Below are positions 50,496 to 60,712 of a DNA stretch of 64,000 bases, piece by piece; the first letter of the stretch is position 1; every line of letters starts with the position of its first letter. The notes beneath the pieces are model-generated. The model did not search any database and was not told the DNA's origin. It was given only the letters and a program-made list of their open reading frames with translations. The position numbers were made by a program, and so were the translations under genes. Location of the stretch: the NCBI GenBank assembly GCA_029706075.1, contig JAINUG010000114.1, forward strand, positions 930,001 to 994,000, given 5' to 3'. This stretch comes from Aldrovandia affinis (lineage: Eukaryota; Chordata; Actinopteri; Notacanthiformes; Halosauridae).

Positions 50496-51780
50496 AGTTG
50501 GCTGACATCAAGCTGGATGGGGCTGGAGCCTCACTACTGTGCGATGTCTCAACAGGACAACCACGCCCAGTAGTACCCGCACAGTGGAGGCGAGGGGTGT
50601 TTGACTCTGTCCACAGCCTCTCACACCCTGGGCAAAAGGCATCACAGAGGCTTGTCTCCTCAAAATACGTGTGGCACGGATTGAAGAAGGATGTCCAGGA
50701 ATGGGCTGCGGGGTGCATGGAGTGCCAGCGGGCCAAGATACATCGCCACGTCAAAGCGCCATTGGCGGTTTTGAGGTCCCGGAGCGCCGTTTTGACCATG
50801 TTAACGTGGACATCGTCGGCCCCTTACCTCCCTCCCGTGGGTTCACCCACCTGCTGACTATGGTGGACAGGACAACGAGGTGGCCGGAAGCTGTGCCCCT
50901 GGCTTCCACAACAACGGCGGACGTGGCGCGGGCTTTCATTGATACCTGGGTTTCCCGTTTTGGCACACCCTCAGATTTGTCATCTGACCGCGGTTCCCAG
51001 TTTACATCGGAGTTGTGGGCGGAGGTGGCCCGAGCACTAGGGGTACGGCTGCACCATACCACGGGCGTTTCACCCACAAGCCAACGGACTCTGTGAGCGT
51101 TTCCATAGATCCATGAAGGCCGCACTAAGGGCCAGCCTGAAAGACGACAGCTGGACGGACCGTCTTCCGTGGGTACTGCTGGGACTGCGTACTGCCCCGA
51201 AGGAAGATTTGCAGTCCTCATCGGCTGAACTGGTGTTTGGTCAGGCACTGCGGGTCCCTGGAGACTTCATCCCCGAACCCACGACCCCTTGGGTTGTCTC
51301 TAGCCAACGCCCAGCTCTCCTTAACAAGGCCAACGCTTTCAAGCCGGTTCCCACCTCGCAACATGGGCTGCCACGGGCCTGGATCCCAACTGACCTGTCA
51401 ACGGCTCAGTATGTATTTATTCGTCACAACGCCCACCGGAGCCCGTTGAAACCCTCGTATGACGGCCCCTTCCGGGTAATGGAGACAGGGGACAAGACCT
51501 TCATCGTGGCGGCAAGCCCGAGCGTATCACGGTGGACCGTCTTAAGCCCGCCCATCAAGCTTTGGACCAGCCTGTGGTCCCAGCCGCTGCTCCTAGGAGA
51601 GGCCGCCCACCGTCCATCAGACCAACAAGGGCTGCCCAGGTTCCCTCCCCTGACGTGGCGCCGCAGACAACTGCTGCCACCCTACCTCGCACCAGGGCGG
51701 GAAGAGAGATCAAGGCCCCGGTCAAGCTAATGTTGCCGGTGTTTGTGAATTCTGGGGGGGCCTGTGTAGGGGATACATAT
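50362..51780 (+). pseudogene. Gypsy integrase region in several frames
   Basis: 50405-50765 encodes the integrase zinc-binding domain (VHSLSHPGQKASQRL, WAAGCMECQRAK). 50770-51065 encodes the catalytic core (NVDIVGPLPPS, MVDRTTRWPEAVPL, SSDRGSQFTSELW). 51070-51510 encodes the rest of the core and C-terminal domain (CERFHRSMKAALR, LRTAPKEDLQSSSAELVFG, HRSPLKPSYDGPFRVME). 51520-51760 gives the polyprotein end (VDRLKPAHQALDQPV, REIKAPVKLMLPVFVNSGG). Frame breaks near 50766, 51064 and 51510 are each a one-base length change in a G run. Confidence 0.88.
51753..51764 (+). other. Gypsy polypurine tract
   Basis: Seven to eight G residues (tggggggg) immediately before the 3' LTR, the expected plus-strand primer site. 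Confidence 0.75.
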
Positions 51781-51961
51781 ATACGTAATTCACACACATA
51801 AGTCACATGGGTTTTGAGGTGATAAGTTGAAGAGATGACGGCGCAGCGGAGGACGTTAGCACTCTGCGCCCTTTGTAACTAGGAAGTGGTAAGATGAGTA
51901 AAGCCGGCTGGATGCCGAAAGTTACAGCAAACCGTCTTTTGTTGTTATTTAGCATGTGCTA
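51765..51961 (+). repeat. Gypsy 3' LTR
   Basis: Identical to the 5' LTR except g for a in gcgcagcgg and t for c in gcatgtgct. The last base is ambiguous with the flank. Confidence 0.92.
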
Positions 51962-52767
51962 GAAATATACAATAGGGGTATTTATTGACTTGAAAAAAGC
52001 GTTTGACACTATAGATCATACTATCTTAATTTCTAAATTACATACATATGGTGTGAGAGGAGTAGTTCTAGACTGGTTAAGAAGCTATTTAGATAATAGA
52101 CAACAATATGTACAGTTTGCAGGTAACACATCTGAATATATGCAGATTAAATGTGGAGTCCCACAAGGCTCGGTCTTGGGGCCTAAACTTTTATTTTGTA
52201 TATTAATGACATATGTGAAGTATCACAGATACTGCAATTTGTTCTGTTTGCAGATGACACAAATTTCTTTACTTCTGGACATGATATAAAAGCGTTAGCA
52301 GACATTATTGTACATGAAATGGCTAAACTTAAAAGATGGTTTGATGAAAATAAGTTATCGTTAAATTTGGAAAAAACAAAATTTATGATATTTGGTTAAA
52401 AAAAAGAACTGAAAATGTGTCACTGTCTATAGATGGAGTTAACATTGAAAGAGTATTTGAACTTAGATTTCTGGGTGTAATAATGGATGACAAATTAACA
52501 TGGAAATCTCATATATCACATACTAAAAAAAGATGTCGAAGAGTATTTTTGTTTTGAACAAAGTCAAGCATGTATTAGATTATAAGGCCATGCGAATCTT
52601 ATATTGTTCACTTATCCTACCATATCTTAGTTACTGTGTGGAAGTGTGGGGTAATACATATACAAGCAACATAAAGCCATTGTACATATTACAGAAGAGA
52701 GCAGTAAGAATTATTCATAAAGTTGATTACAGAGAACACACCAACAAACTATTTATTAAGTCCGGAC
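51961..52767 (+). repeat. 808-bp direct repeat flanking Gypsy element, right copy
   Basis: Begins exactly where the 3' LTR ends and repeats LINE-B from agaaatatac to tccggac. LINE-B then continues with taatgaaact, which is absent from the left copy. Confidence 0.93.
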
Positions 52768-53700
52768 TAATGAAACTTAAAGAGTTAGTTGAGTTGCAGA
52801 CATTATTAGTTATGTATAAGGCAAAAAGGCGGCACGGTGGTGCAGTGGATAGCACTGTCGCCTCACAGCAAGAAGGTCTCGGGTTCGAATCCAGGCCGGG
52901 GGCCTTTCTGTGTGGAGTTTGCATGTTCTCCCCGTGTCCGCGTGGGTTTCCTCCGGGTACTCCGGTTTCTTCCCACAGTCCAAAGACATGCACGTTAGGC
53001 TAATTGGAGAGTCTAAATTGCCCGTAGGTATGAGTGTGTGAGTGAATGGCGTATGTAGTGCCCTGCGATGGATTGGCGATCTGTCCAGGGTGTATTCCTG
53101 CCTCTCGCCCCAATGCATGCTGGGATAGGCTCCAGCCCCCTCGCGACCCTAACTAGGAATAAGCGGCTGAAGAAGAAGAAGATGAGATATAAGGCAAAAA
53201 GTAAAATACTGCCAGATAACCTACAAAAGTTGTTTGTTTTTAGTTCAGAAACTGAGGATCACAGAAGGAAATTTAATTTCAAGCATCAGTACACAAGGAC
53301 CACGTTAAAGCAGATGTGCACTTCAGTAGTGGGTGTTAAACTGTGGAATTCTCTACAGAACAAATTAAAGGGCTGTAGAAATATATTCCAATTTAAAAAA
53401 ATGTATAAAGAGAAAATACTTAGACTGTATGATGATGTATAGGCTGGGAATTGACTGAGGAGTATTATTTTCATTTGGTTTTCTTTGATTTCATATTTTA
53501 CTGTAAATATTGGTTGAATTGGCTTTTGTTTTTGTTTATGTTTTGAGTAAGGGGCAGGTAAAATACGAATTTTCTTCTTCCTGTTCCCTTTTCACCATGG
53601 AAGTGTAAATGAATGTGTTTAACCATGAATTGTATGTATTAGTTGAAATTATACACTACCAATGGTGAATTTTTATTTTATTTTTTATAATAATTAAAAA
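51962..53700 (+). mobile_element. LINE-B, part 2 and 3' end
   Basis: Reverse transcriptase from [20 protein letters not shown] through FADD (52250-52265), RFLGVIMDDKLTWKSH, YCVEVWGNTYTSNIKPLY and LMKLKELVELQTLLVMYK. A SINE interrupts at 52829. The ORF resumes and ends SVVGVKLWNSLQNKLKGC ... LRLYDDV stop at ~53442. A ~250-bp 3' UTR ends in an A-rich stretch near 53690-53700. Confidence 0.85.
52829..53187 (+). mobile_element. Full-length tRNA-headed SINE with 14-bp target duplication
   Basis: tataaggcaaaaag flanks it at 52815-52828 and 53188-53201. The head gtggtgcagtggatagcac and the B box gggttcgaatcc (52881-52892) are tRNA-like. The body includes tgcatgttctccccgtgtcc and atgcatgctgggataggctc, and the tail is (gaa)n. 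It interrupts the LINE-B frame. Confidence 0.88.
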
Positions 53701-53795
53701 AAATATCTGGTATGAAAGGTAAAAGTTATGGGGATAGATTTATGGCACTCAATCTATTTAAACTTAGCAAACGGAGACTTAAGGGGGATTTGACT
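53701..53795 (+). mobile_element. CR1-like LINE, 3' piece of the copy split by LINE-B
   Basis: Encodes SYGDRFMALNLFKLSKRRLK then GDLTHS, the part of a CR1-type ORF that directly follows the RATKLI region where 45508 stops. The similarity fades after ~53795. Confidence 0.7.
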
Positions 53796-54863
53796 CACTC
53801 TTTGACCCTCACTCCTAGCCTCTCTAAGCCCTGAAAAAGACAATTGAAAAGGTTGGGGGGAATTAGACAAAGTTGGAGTTCTGACAGCGGATAATCTGCT
53901 TTTGTGGGACATTCTCATTCCAATCACTTGAATTGTGCCCACCTATCACCCCTGGGTGATTGAGGCATGGAGGTGGGCCAGAGTCTGGCAGCAGGATTGA
54001 AGCTTAGAGGTTGAAGTGAGTCTGGCAATTTGCATTGTTGAGTTCTCCTGCATTTCAAGCACAATCACCATTCAATGAATACAGGCTCCAGTCTTTGAGA
54101 AATCACCATGTCACCTTTTTGTCACTTTATAGATCAAATGAAACATTACATTAAGAAAATGTTCCATTCTTATGTTCCCTTTTCTCTAAAGAAAGTATGT
54201 TCTGTAAAACATTCATACTTGTTTTGAGTTAATTTACACAATTAACAGGGACAATTTTCAGCTCTGAAATGTTCACTCAGGAACGCCAGAACGCGTCAGA
54301 ATGCGCCAGCGAATAGAGAGTACGTTTTAATGTGCACTTAAGAGTTCTGTTCACGGCAATTTCAATTTAAGCTTTGTATTTGCAGCAGTTTTATTCAGAA
54401 CGGTTTTCTGCAGTGCAATCTTGAGTCCTGAAGTTCAGAGAGAGAAAATCCTTTGTGGGGAAAAAGTTTTTTGGCCCAGTAGACCTTTTTACCTTTTACA
54501 TTTACCTTGGAAGTCTCTGTCTGTGCTATTTATTTTGTGAACTGATTTGCAGAGGCAGGGAGTTTGCATGGCAGGTTAAAAGCAGTCCTCTTTGCATGAT
54601 TTATATACTGCTTTGATGATGGGGGTGACAGTCCTGAATCTCAGACTTCACTCATAGTACACTAAGTGACCAATTCAGGAACCTGCCTATCATCCAAACC
54701 TTACCTGAGATGCCTGTAACAACTTTCAAATGTCGAAATACAGTATGTGCTGTGAGTATAACGATATAACGTATATATATATGTATATATATAAAGTAGA
54801 ACGTTTGGGTCTTATTTATTTATTTTTAAAGAGGTGCAGTTCTGTGGTTTCTTGAAGGATATG
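53796..54863. other. Intergenic, nothing recognised
   Basis: An (AT)n patch lies at ~54770-54795. No gene or clear element. Confidence 0.45.
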
Positions 54864-55410
54864 CAGGCAACTGCCAAAATAAAGGAAACACTTGAGTAAA
54901 TGAAGGGTTCTGGCAGCTCTGTTATGATGAGGGTCGGATTTTCCTGGCATGGTGTAGGACCACTCAACCCCTTAGGCGAGGTAAAAGCCCAAAAAACATA
55001 TTTATTTCTGAGTAATCACCTTCATCCCATAGTGAAGTATTTCTATCCTGATGGGAGTGGGCTCTTCCAGGAAGACAATGCCAAATCCACAGGGCACATG
55101 TGGTCACTGAATGGTTTGATGAGCATGAAAACAATTTAAACCATTTGCCATGGCCGTGTCAGTCACCAGATCTCAACTCATATGGGAGATTCTGAAGTGG
55201 CACCTGACACAGTGTTTCCCACCACCTTCAGCAAAACACCAATTGATGGAATTTCTCACAGAGGAATGATGTTGCATCCCTCAAATAGAGTTCCAGACAC
55301 TTGTAGAATCTATGCTAAGGCACATTGAGGCTGTTCTGGTGGCTCGTGGTGGCCCAACAACCTGTTAAAACACTTTATTTTAGTGTTTCCTGTATTTTGG
55401 CAGTTACCTG
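54864..55410 (+). mobile_element. Tc1-like element, internally deleted
   Basis: Ends caggcaactgccaaaataaa and the inverted ttttggcagttacctg, with TA following at 55411-55412. The plus strand carries the transposase 3' half in broken frames (YFYPDGSGLFQEDNAKSTGH, then WHLTQCFPPPSAKHQLMEFL, VLVARGGPTTC). Same family as 39302-40020. Confidence 0.82.
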
Positions 55411-55412
55411 TA

Positions 55413-56654
55413 GTTGCTCATCATTTGGGCATGAGGGCATGAAGCCATCTGAGCTGCTGTAACTTGTGGAGTGTGGTTGCTTTGGCTCTGATGGCACCAG
55501 TCAAATTACAGCATTGAAATGACACCCGCTTGTCAAATTCCCTCTGACAAGATGGAATTAAATAAATTGTTTGACATGAGGGAGCTGTGTTAACAGGTTC
55601 ACACTCAACATAATCCTGACAGGATTGTAAACACATTTACTTAAGATTTACTTAAAGATACTAAATACATTTTACAGGCAACACCAGGCCAGGCAGCCTT
55701 TAAAGAAAACTTAATTTGAGCTACAGTCTAACTTTTGATGTCAAAATGTTCACTTTGCCCACCTGACTATCCCTTCTGATGTCACTCATGCACTGCTGAA
55801 ATTAGAATTTACAGTGTACAGTCAGTATAAAGTCACAAATAATGATGAGAAGGAATAAACATTGTATGGTATTCACTATGCACAGTCTATTTTTATTATC
55901 TAAAATAAATCCCTTGCATTTGTGTGATCTATGTACCAGTTATTTCATTTAAAATATATATATATTATATATTTTGACAGTTCTATGAGTATGTAAGCAT
56001 GACAAGCTCATGGTTGTTGGCCATAAATATTACACTGTCAAATGAGGAGTAACTAAGCTCTGAAGGGTTGTAGTATGTCATTACAAATCGAGCAGTCAGA
56101 CCTGGTAAATATGCCCATAAGGTAGTGTGACACATGGCCTAATACCAGATGCCAACCTTGAGGTGTTTGGTTTTGGGTAAAGAGACCTTGAGAGTGGCAT
56201 TAATACTGAACACACTGGGGAACAGCAGGGATTCTGTATCTGTGGATGGGTTTTAATTGAAGGGCCTGTGCAAATTGAGTTCAGAGTCTTCTGTGGCTTC
56301 AGAAGGAATTCATTACATTAGGTGTTTGTAATATCTTCAGGTTATGCGCACTGCCATCTGGGAACTGCGGTGCCTAGAGCAGAGCATGTGTATGGCATAA
56401 ATGTGGGCAGACTGTTCTATGAAAGTGGTAAGACTCCACTAAAGGGACTTGCAGAGCTTGTAGGGATCTGCAGCAGGAACAAGACACAGCTATGGGGACA
56501 AAGCCCATGCAGAGGGAGGTAGGCTGAAGTTCCTATATAAGAGTGCTGAATGTCCAGAGTGCAGAGGGTTTAAGTACACTCGATTGACCGTGAGTCCGCC
56601 ATTAAAAATCTCACTGTATACACCCTGCCAGGGAACTCAACAAGGCAACACAGG
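55413..56654. other. Intergenic, nothing recognised
   Basis: Possibly the outer part of the adjacent DIRS-like element toward the right (tcctatataagagtgctg at 56531-56548 is promoter-like), but this is unproven. Confidence 0.4.
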
Positions 56655-58015
56655 GTGACATCTCCCTCCCTCACTCAGGAAACCAGGGTTACATACATAA
56701 CCTAGACGTTCCATTACATTTGGCCAGTGGACATCAGGGGGCCAAGGGGTATCTAACAGCACTGCGTTGAGCCACCAGTCAGGGAACACAACACATGCAG
56801 GCATTACGTGCAACAAATAAACAGGACAAGACCCGACCCAATATGCACAACTATTTAAGATATCCCTCCCAAGGGCACAGATCTAAAGTGAATCAGGGAG
56901 ACTCTCTCCCCCACACACAACAATATAATCAAAAGCAAGTACACCAATATTAAGCCACAAAGCACTAATGTGGAATAACAACTGTCATTTTATTGCAACC
57001 CAATGTCAATTAACACAACATGTCGCATATCACCATTAACATCTAACCAGTCATTAAACATTAAAATCGCACCAATGTGAGATAATGAATACCATTTAGT
57101 GACTATAAAATGTCGCTATAAGCCCATGTCGCCAAAAACCATTGTGGAATAATAACACAGTCCAATAAAACTCACCAGGGGGCGGCAAAGAGCACACCAG
57201 GATCAAACTGGGTGCCTCACTGATCAGACAACCTTCTGAAACACAGAGGAGCCTGTGACATCCAAACAGCAAGACACAAACAACTGTGTGCACGTAACCT
57301 ATCCTGCAGAGTTACACATTTCCACCACCGATGTTCCTTGAAAAAGAGCCCACGAAGATGTAGATATACCCCGTGTGGAGGGGGCATGCAGCCCACGAGG
57401 AGGCGCAGGACACTGACACTAAAACACCATACAAATCACATAAACAATCCAATGAGAAAGCTGTTGCTTTGATAAAGCAAGTGAGTTGATCGCATCAACA
57501 CAAATATCTTGTGCACCCAACATATATTCTCAGAGCCCGAAATGGGCACAGAGTGTGGAGCCGCTCATCTCCCTCAGTCCGAAAAGCCGGAGGGGGAAAT
57601 GTTGACAGCTCAAATAACCTCATCATCATCATAATCATTTTTGGCAGGTATATTGCATTAGGATGCAAAATCACCATCCTGTCCCCTTCAGTAAATGACA
57701 AACAAGAGGGGTGCACGGACAGCGCATGCAAATCCCCCACGAATTTAGCGGAGGCGAGTGCAAATAAAAGGGCCGTCTTTAAAGAAACCACTTTCAACTG
57801 CTGTGGACATTCAAATGGAGAACCCGATAAGCTCCCTAATACAAGCAATAAATCCCAAGAGTACAGAGTGCTACGCACTTGCGGAAAGAACTGCCTTGTA
57901 CCATTTAGAAAGTGAGAGGCAAGTTCCCGCGGACACCCCATTAATGTTAATGTGACAAGGTGAAATATAGCTGCCAAAATACACTTTCAGCGAGACCCCG
58001 AACAGCTTTTGCATG
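56655..58015 (-). mobile_element. DIRS-like tyrosine-recombinase retrotransposon fragment
   Basis: Contains a tyrosine-recombinase coding piece (57977-57495) and fish DIRS-type sequence around 56665-56715 (actcaggaaaccagggttac) and 57355-57405 (gtggagggggcatgcagccc). No reverse transcriptase was seen, so it is partial. Confidence 0.65.
57495..57977 (-). pseudogene. DIRS-like tyrosine recombinase fragment
   Basis: A 160-codon open frame including LKTALLFALASAKFVGDLHA, LSVHPSCLSF, VILHPNAIYLPK and LHTLCPFRALRIYVGCT. This corresponds to the N-terminal half of the catalytic domain of DIRS recombinases, including the ALASAKRVGDLHAL-like block where Arg is expected and Phe (KFVGD) is seen. The catalytic His-x-x-Arg and Tyr would lie further downstream and are absent. 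The ATC repeat (57619-57640) adds a Met run. It probably encodes no functional protein. Confidence 0.68.
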
Positions 58016-58078
58016 AATGATAAAACGACACCAATATAACAATTAATGGGATCCTCACTTCTATCAGTACACCATAGC

Positions 58079-59213
58079 TAAAATAACTGCCACTTACATG
58101 CATACAGTGTCCTTTTAGAGGGAGCCCTCGCGCTTTGAATAGTCTCAACAAGGTGCTGGAAACATTCCTCAGAGATTCTGGTCCATGTTGACATGATAGC
58201 ATCATCCAGTTGCTGCAGATTTGTCAGCTGCACATTCATGTTGCAAATCTCCTGTTCCATCACATTACAAAGGTGCTCTATTGGACTGAGATCTGGCGAC
58301 TGTGGAGGCCATTGGAGTACATTGAACTCATTGTCATGTTCGTTGAACTAGCTTGAGATGACGTGTGATTTGTGACATGGCGCATTATCCTGCTGGAAGT
58401 AGCCATTAGAAGATGGGTAGACTGTGGCCATAAAGAGATGCACATGGTCAGCAACAAGACTCAGGTAGGCTGTGGCATTTAAACGATGCTAATTGGTATT
58501 AAGGGGCCTAATGTGTGCCAAGAAAACATTCCCCATACCATTACACCACCACCACCAGCCTGAACCGTTGACACAAGGCAGGATGGATGCATGGATTCAT
58601 GTTGTTTACGTCAAATTCTGACCCTACCATCTGCATGTCGCAGCAGAAATTGAGATTTGTCAGACCAGGTGACGTTTTTCCAATCTTCAACTGTCCAGTT
58701 TTGGTGAGCCTGTGCCCACTATAGCCTCACTTTCCTGTTCTTAGCAGACAGGAGTGTAACCCGGTGTGGTATTCTGCTGCTGTAGACCATCCACTTCAAG
58801 GTTCAATGTGTTGTGCGTTCAGAGATGCTCTTCTGCATACCATTGTTGTAGCGTGTGGTTACTTGAGTTACTGTCGCCTTCCTGTCAGCTTGAACCAGTC
58901 TGGACATTCTCCTCTGACTGCCGCTCATTGGATGTTTTTTGTTTATCACACCATTCTTTGTAAACTCTAGAGACTATTGTGCGTTGAGACTGTCAGCAGT
59001 TTCTGAGATACTCACACCACCCCGTCTGGCACCAACAATCATTCCATGGTCAAAGTCACATTTCTTCCCCATTTTTGACCTGAACAACAACTGAACCTCT
59101 TGACAAGGCTGGCATGCCTTTATGCATTGAGTTGCTGCCACATGATTGGCTGATTAGAAAATTGCATTAATGAGCAGGTGCACAGGCGTACCTAATAAAG
59201 TGGCCATTGAGTG
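58079..59213 (-). mobile_element. Tc1-like element, one end missing
   Basis: The right end is taataaagtggccattgagtg (59193-59213), a common fish Tc1-like terminus. On the minus strand, remnants of the transposase run through most of the body, with VLQWPPQSPDLSPIEHL at ~58320-58265 and a C terminus EQEICNMNVQLTNLQQLDDA to KRTLYACKWQLF stop at 58078. The left terminal repeat is missing next to the DIRS fragment. The frame is broken upstream. Confidence 0.8.
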
Positions 59214-59902
59214 CATATTTCTCAAATAAAGCGAATACAGTTAATTATGCAGCCTGTTCATTCCTAAATGAGGGAATGTGTCCTTGATGGAAGAAGAAAG
59301 ACACTTTATTTAAGGTCTTACTATATTAATTTCCTCTACTCACATAGACACATTGATGAAGGCATTTTGCTGAAATGTTTGTGTGCTTGTGCTTGGGCTG
59401 CTGCTGCTTACATACATAATAAGACTGACGATATAATTCAAAAAGTGAGTAATTGCCCATTCCATTTTTTGCTTCTGTAACCTGCATTCTACCTGTGCAG
59501 TCTAGAATATCATATCTGAAGCTGATATTGTCTCACATAATCTTGCACACATGCACACAAACATATACACACACAGACATGCACACTCATATTTGTGTCT
59601 GTCTTTGTGTCAGGTTTTCTTGCTAAGTCTATAAGATAGTTATTTAAACAGCAGGCCAACAGTCATGTTGCATTTTAGTCATTTAACCCCAATGCTTATG
59701 GATGTGTATGTTATTCAATCTTTGTATTGTATTGTTGCTGTCCACGTTGGAAGAACACCAGTACCAGCAGTATAAAAACACATATAATTCTTTAGTTGTG
59801 TTTGTCTGAGCTTTTGAAGTGAATTCTTTACTCCATGGGGGTGGAACGTCAACATCTCAAATATTTGATTTTGGATCCAGCGAGAAAATAGATCCTGAGG
59901 AA

Positions 59903-59934
<32 letters not shown>

Positions 59935-60019
59935 AGGTCAAGCAGCAGGAGTCATTGTCAGTTTGTAAGTCCCACTTTGTCAGACAAAGGAATTTTTCTG
60001 TGAGGCAATGTGCTCGGAT
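59214..60019. other. Intergenic with a (CT)n microsatellite
   Basis: CT repeat at ~59907-59935. No gene. Confidence 0.45.
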
Positions 60020-60712
60020 TGGTTCTGTGTGTTCTGGGCAGAGTTTTGTATGAGAGATGGGGTCTGTGTGCAGTGCTGGGTTCTGAATGGGAGATGGGGT
60101 CTTTGTGCAGGGCTGGGTTCTGAATGGGAGATGGGGTCTGTGTGCAGGAGGACTGGATTCTGTATGGGAGATGGGGTCTGAGTGTATGGCTGGGTTCTGT
60201 GTGGGAGATGGGGTCTGTGTGCAGGGCTGGGTTTGTATGGAAGATGGGGTCTGTGTGCAGGGCTGGGTTTGTATGGAAGATGGGGTCTGTGTGCAGGGCT
60301 GGGTTCTGTGTGGGAGATGGGATCTGTGTGCAGGGCTGGGTTCTGTATGGAAGATGGGGTCTGTGTGCAGGGCTGGGTTCTGTATGGAAGATGGGGTCTG
60401 TGTGCAGGGCTGGGTTCTGTATGGAAGATGGGGTCTGTGTGCAGGGCTGGGTTCTGTATGGAAGATGGGGTCTGTGTGCAGGGCTGGGTTTGTATGGAAG
60501 ATGGGGTCTGTGTGCAGGAGGACTGGGTTCTGTATGGGAGATGGGGTCTGTGTGCTGGGAAAGGTTTTGTATGGGAGATGGGGTCTGTGTGCTGGGTTTG
60601 GTTCTGTATGGGAGAGGGAGTTTGTGTGCTGGGCTGAGTTCTGTATGGGAGATGGGGTTTGCATGCTGGGCTGGTTCCTGTATGGGAGATGGGGTCTGTG
60701 TGCTCAGGTTTC
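60020..60712. repeat. 37-bp minisatellite, ~18 units
   Basis: Unit gggctgggttctgtatgg + aagatggggtctgtgtgca. A 36-bp variant lacks one base in ggttctg. The centre (60200-60500) is most regular and the edges are more diverged. Because 37 is not a multiple of 3, one repeat keeps several long frames open on both strands, and these are not genes. Confidence 0.95.

Larger units (their letters stand above)
47695..51961 (+). mobile_element. Gypsy-type LTR retrotransposon, nearly intact
   Basis: Two 197-bp LTRs differ at 2 positions. Between them are a primer-binding site, gag, protease, reverse transcriptase, RNase H, integrase and a polypurine tract in the usual Gypsy order. No envelope gene is present. 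The body is clearly GC-richer than its surroundings. It is inserted in LINE-B. Confidence 0.95.

Noticed and set aside
52829-52905. tRNA gene
   Set aside because: A and B boxes are present, but no cloverleaf or acceptor stem. It is a SINE head with a target duplication.
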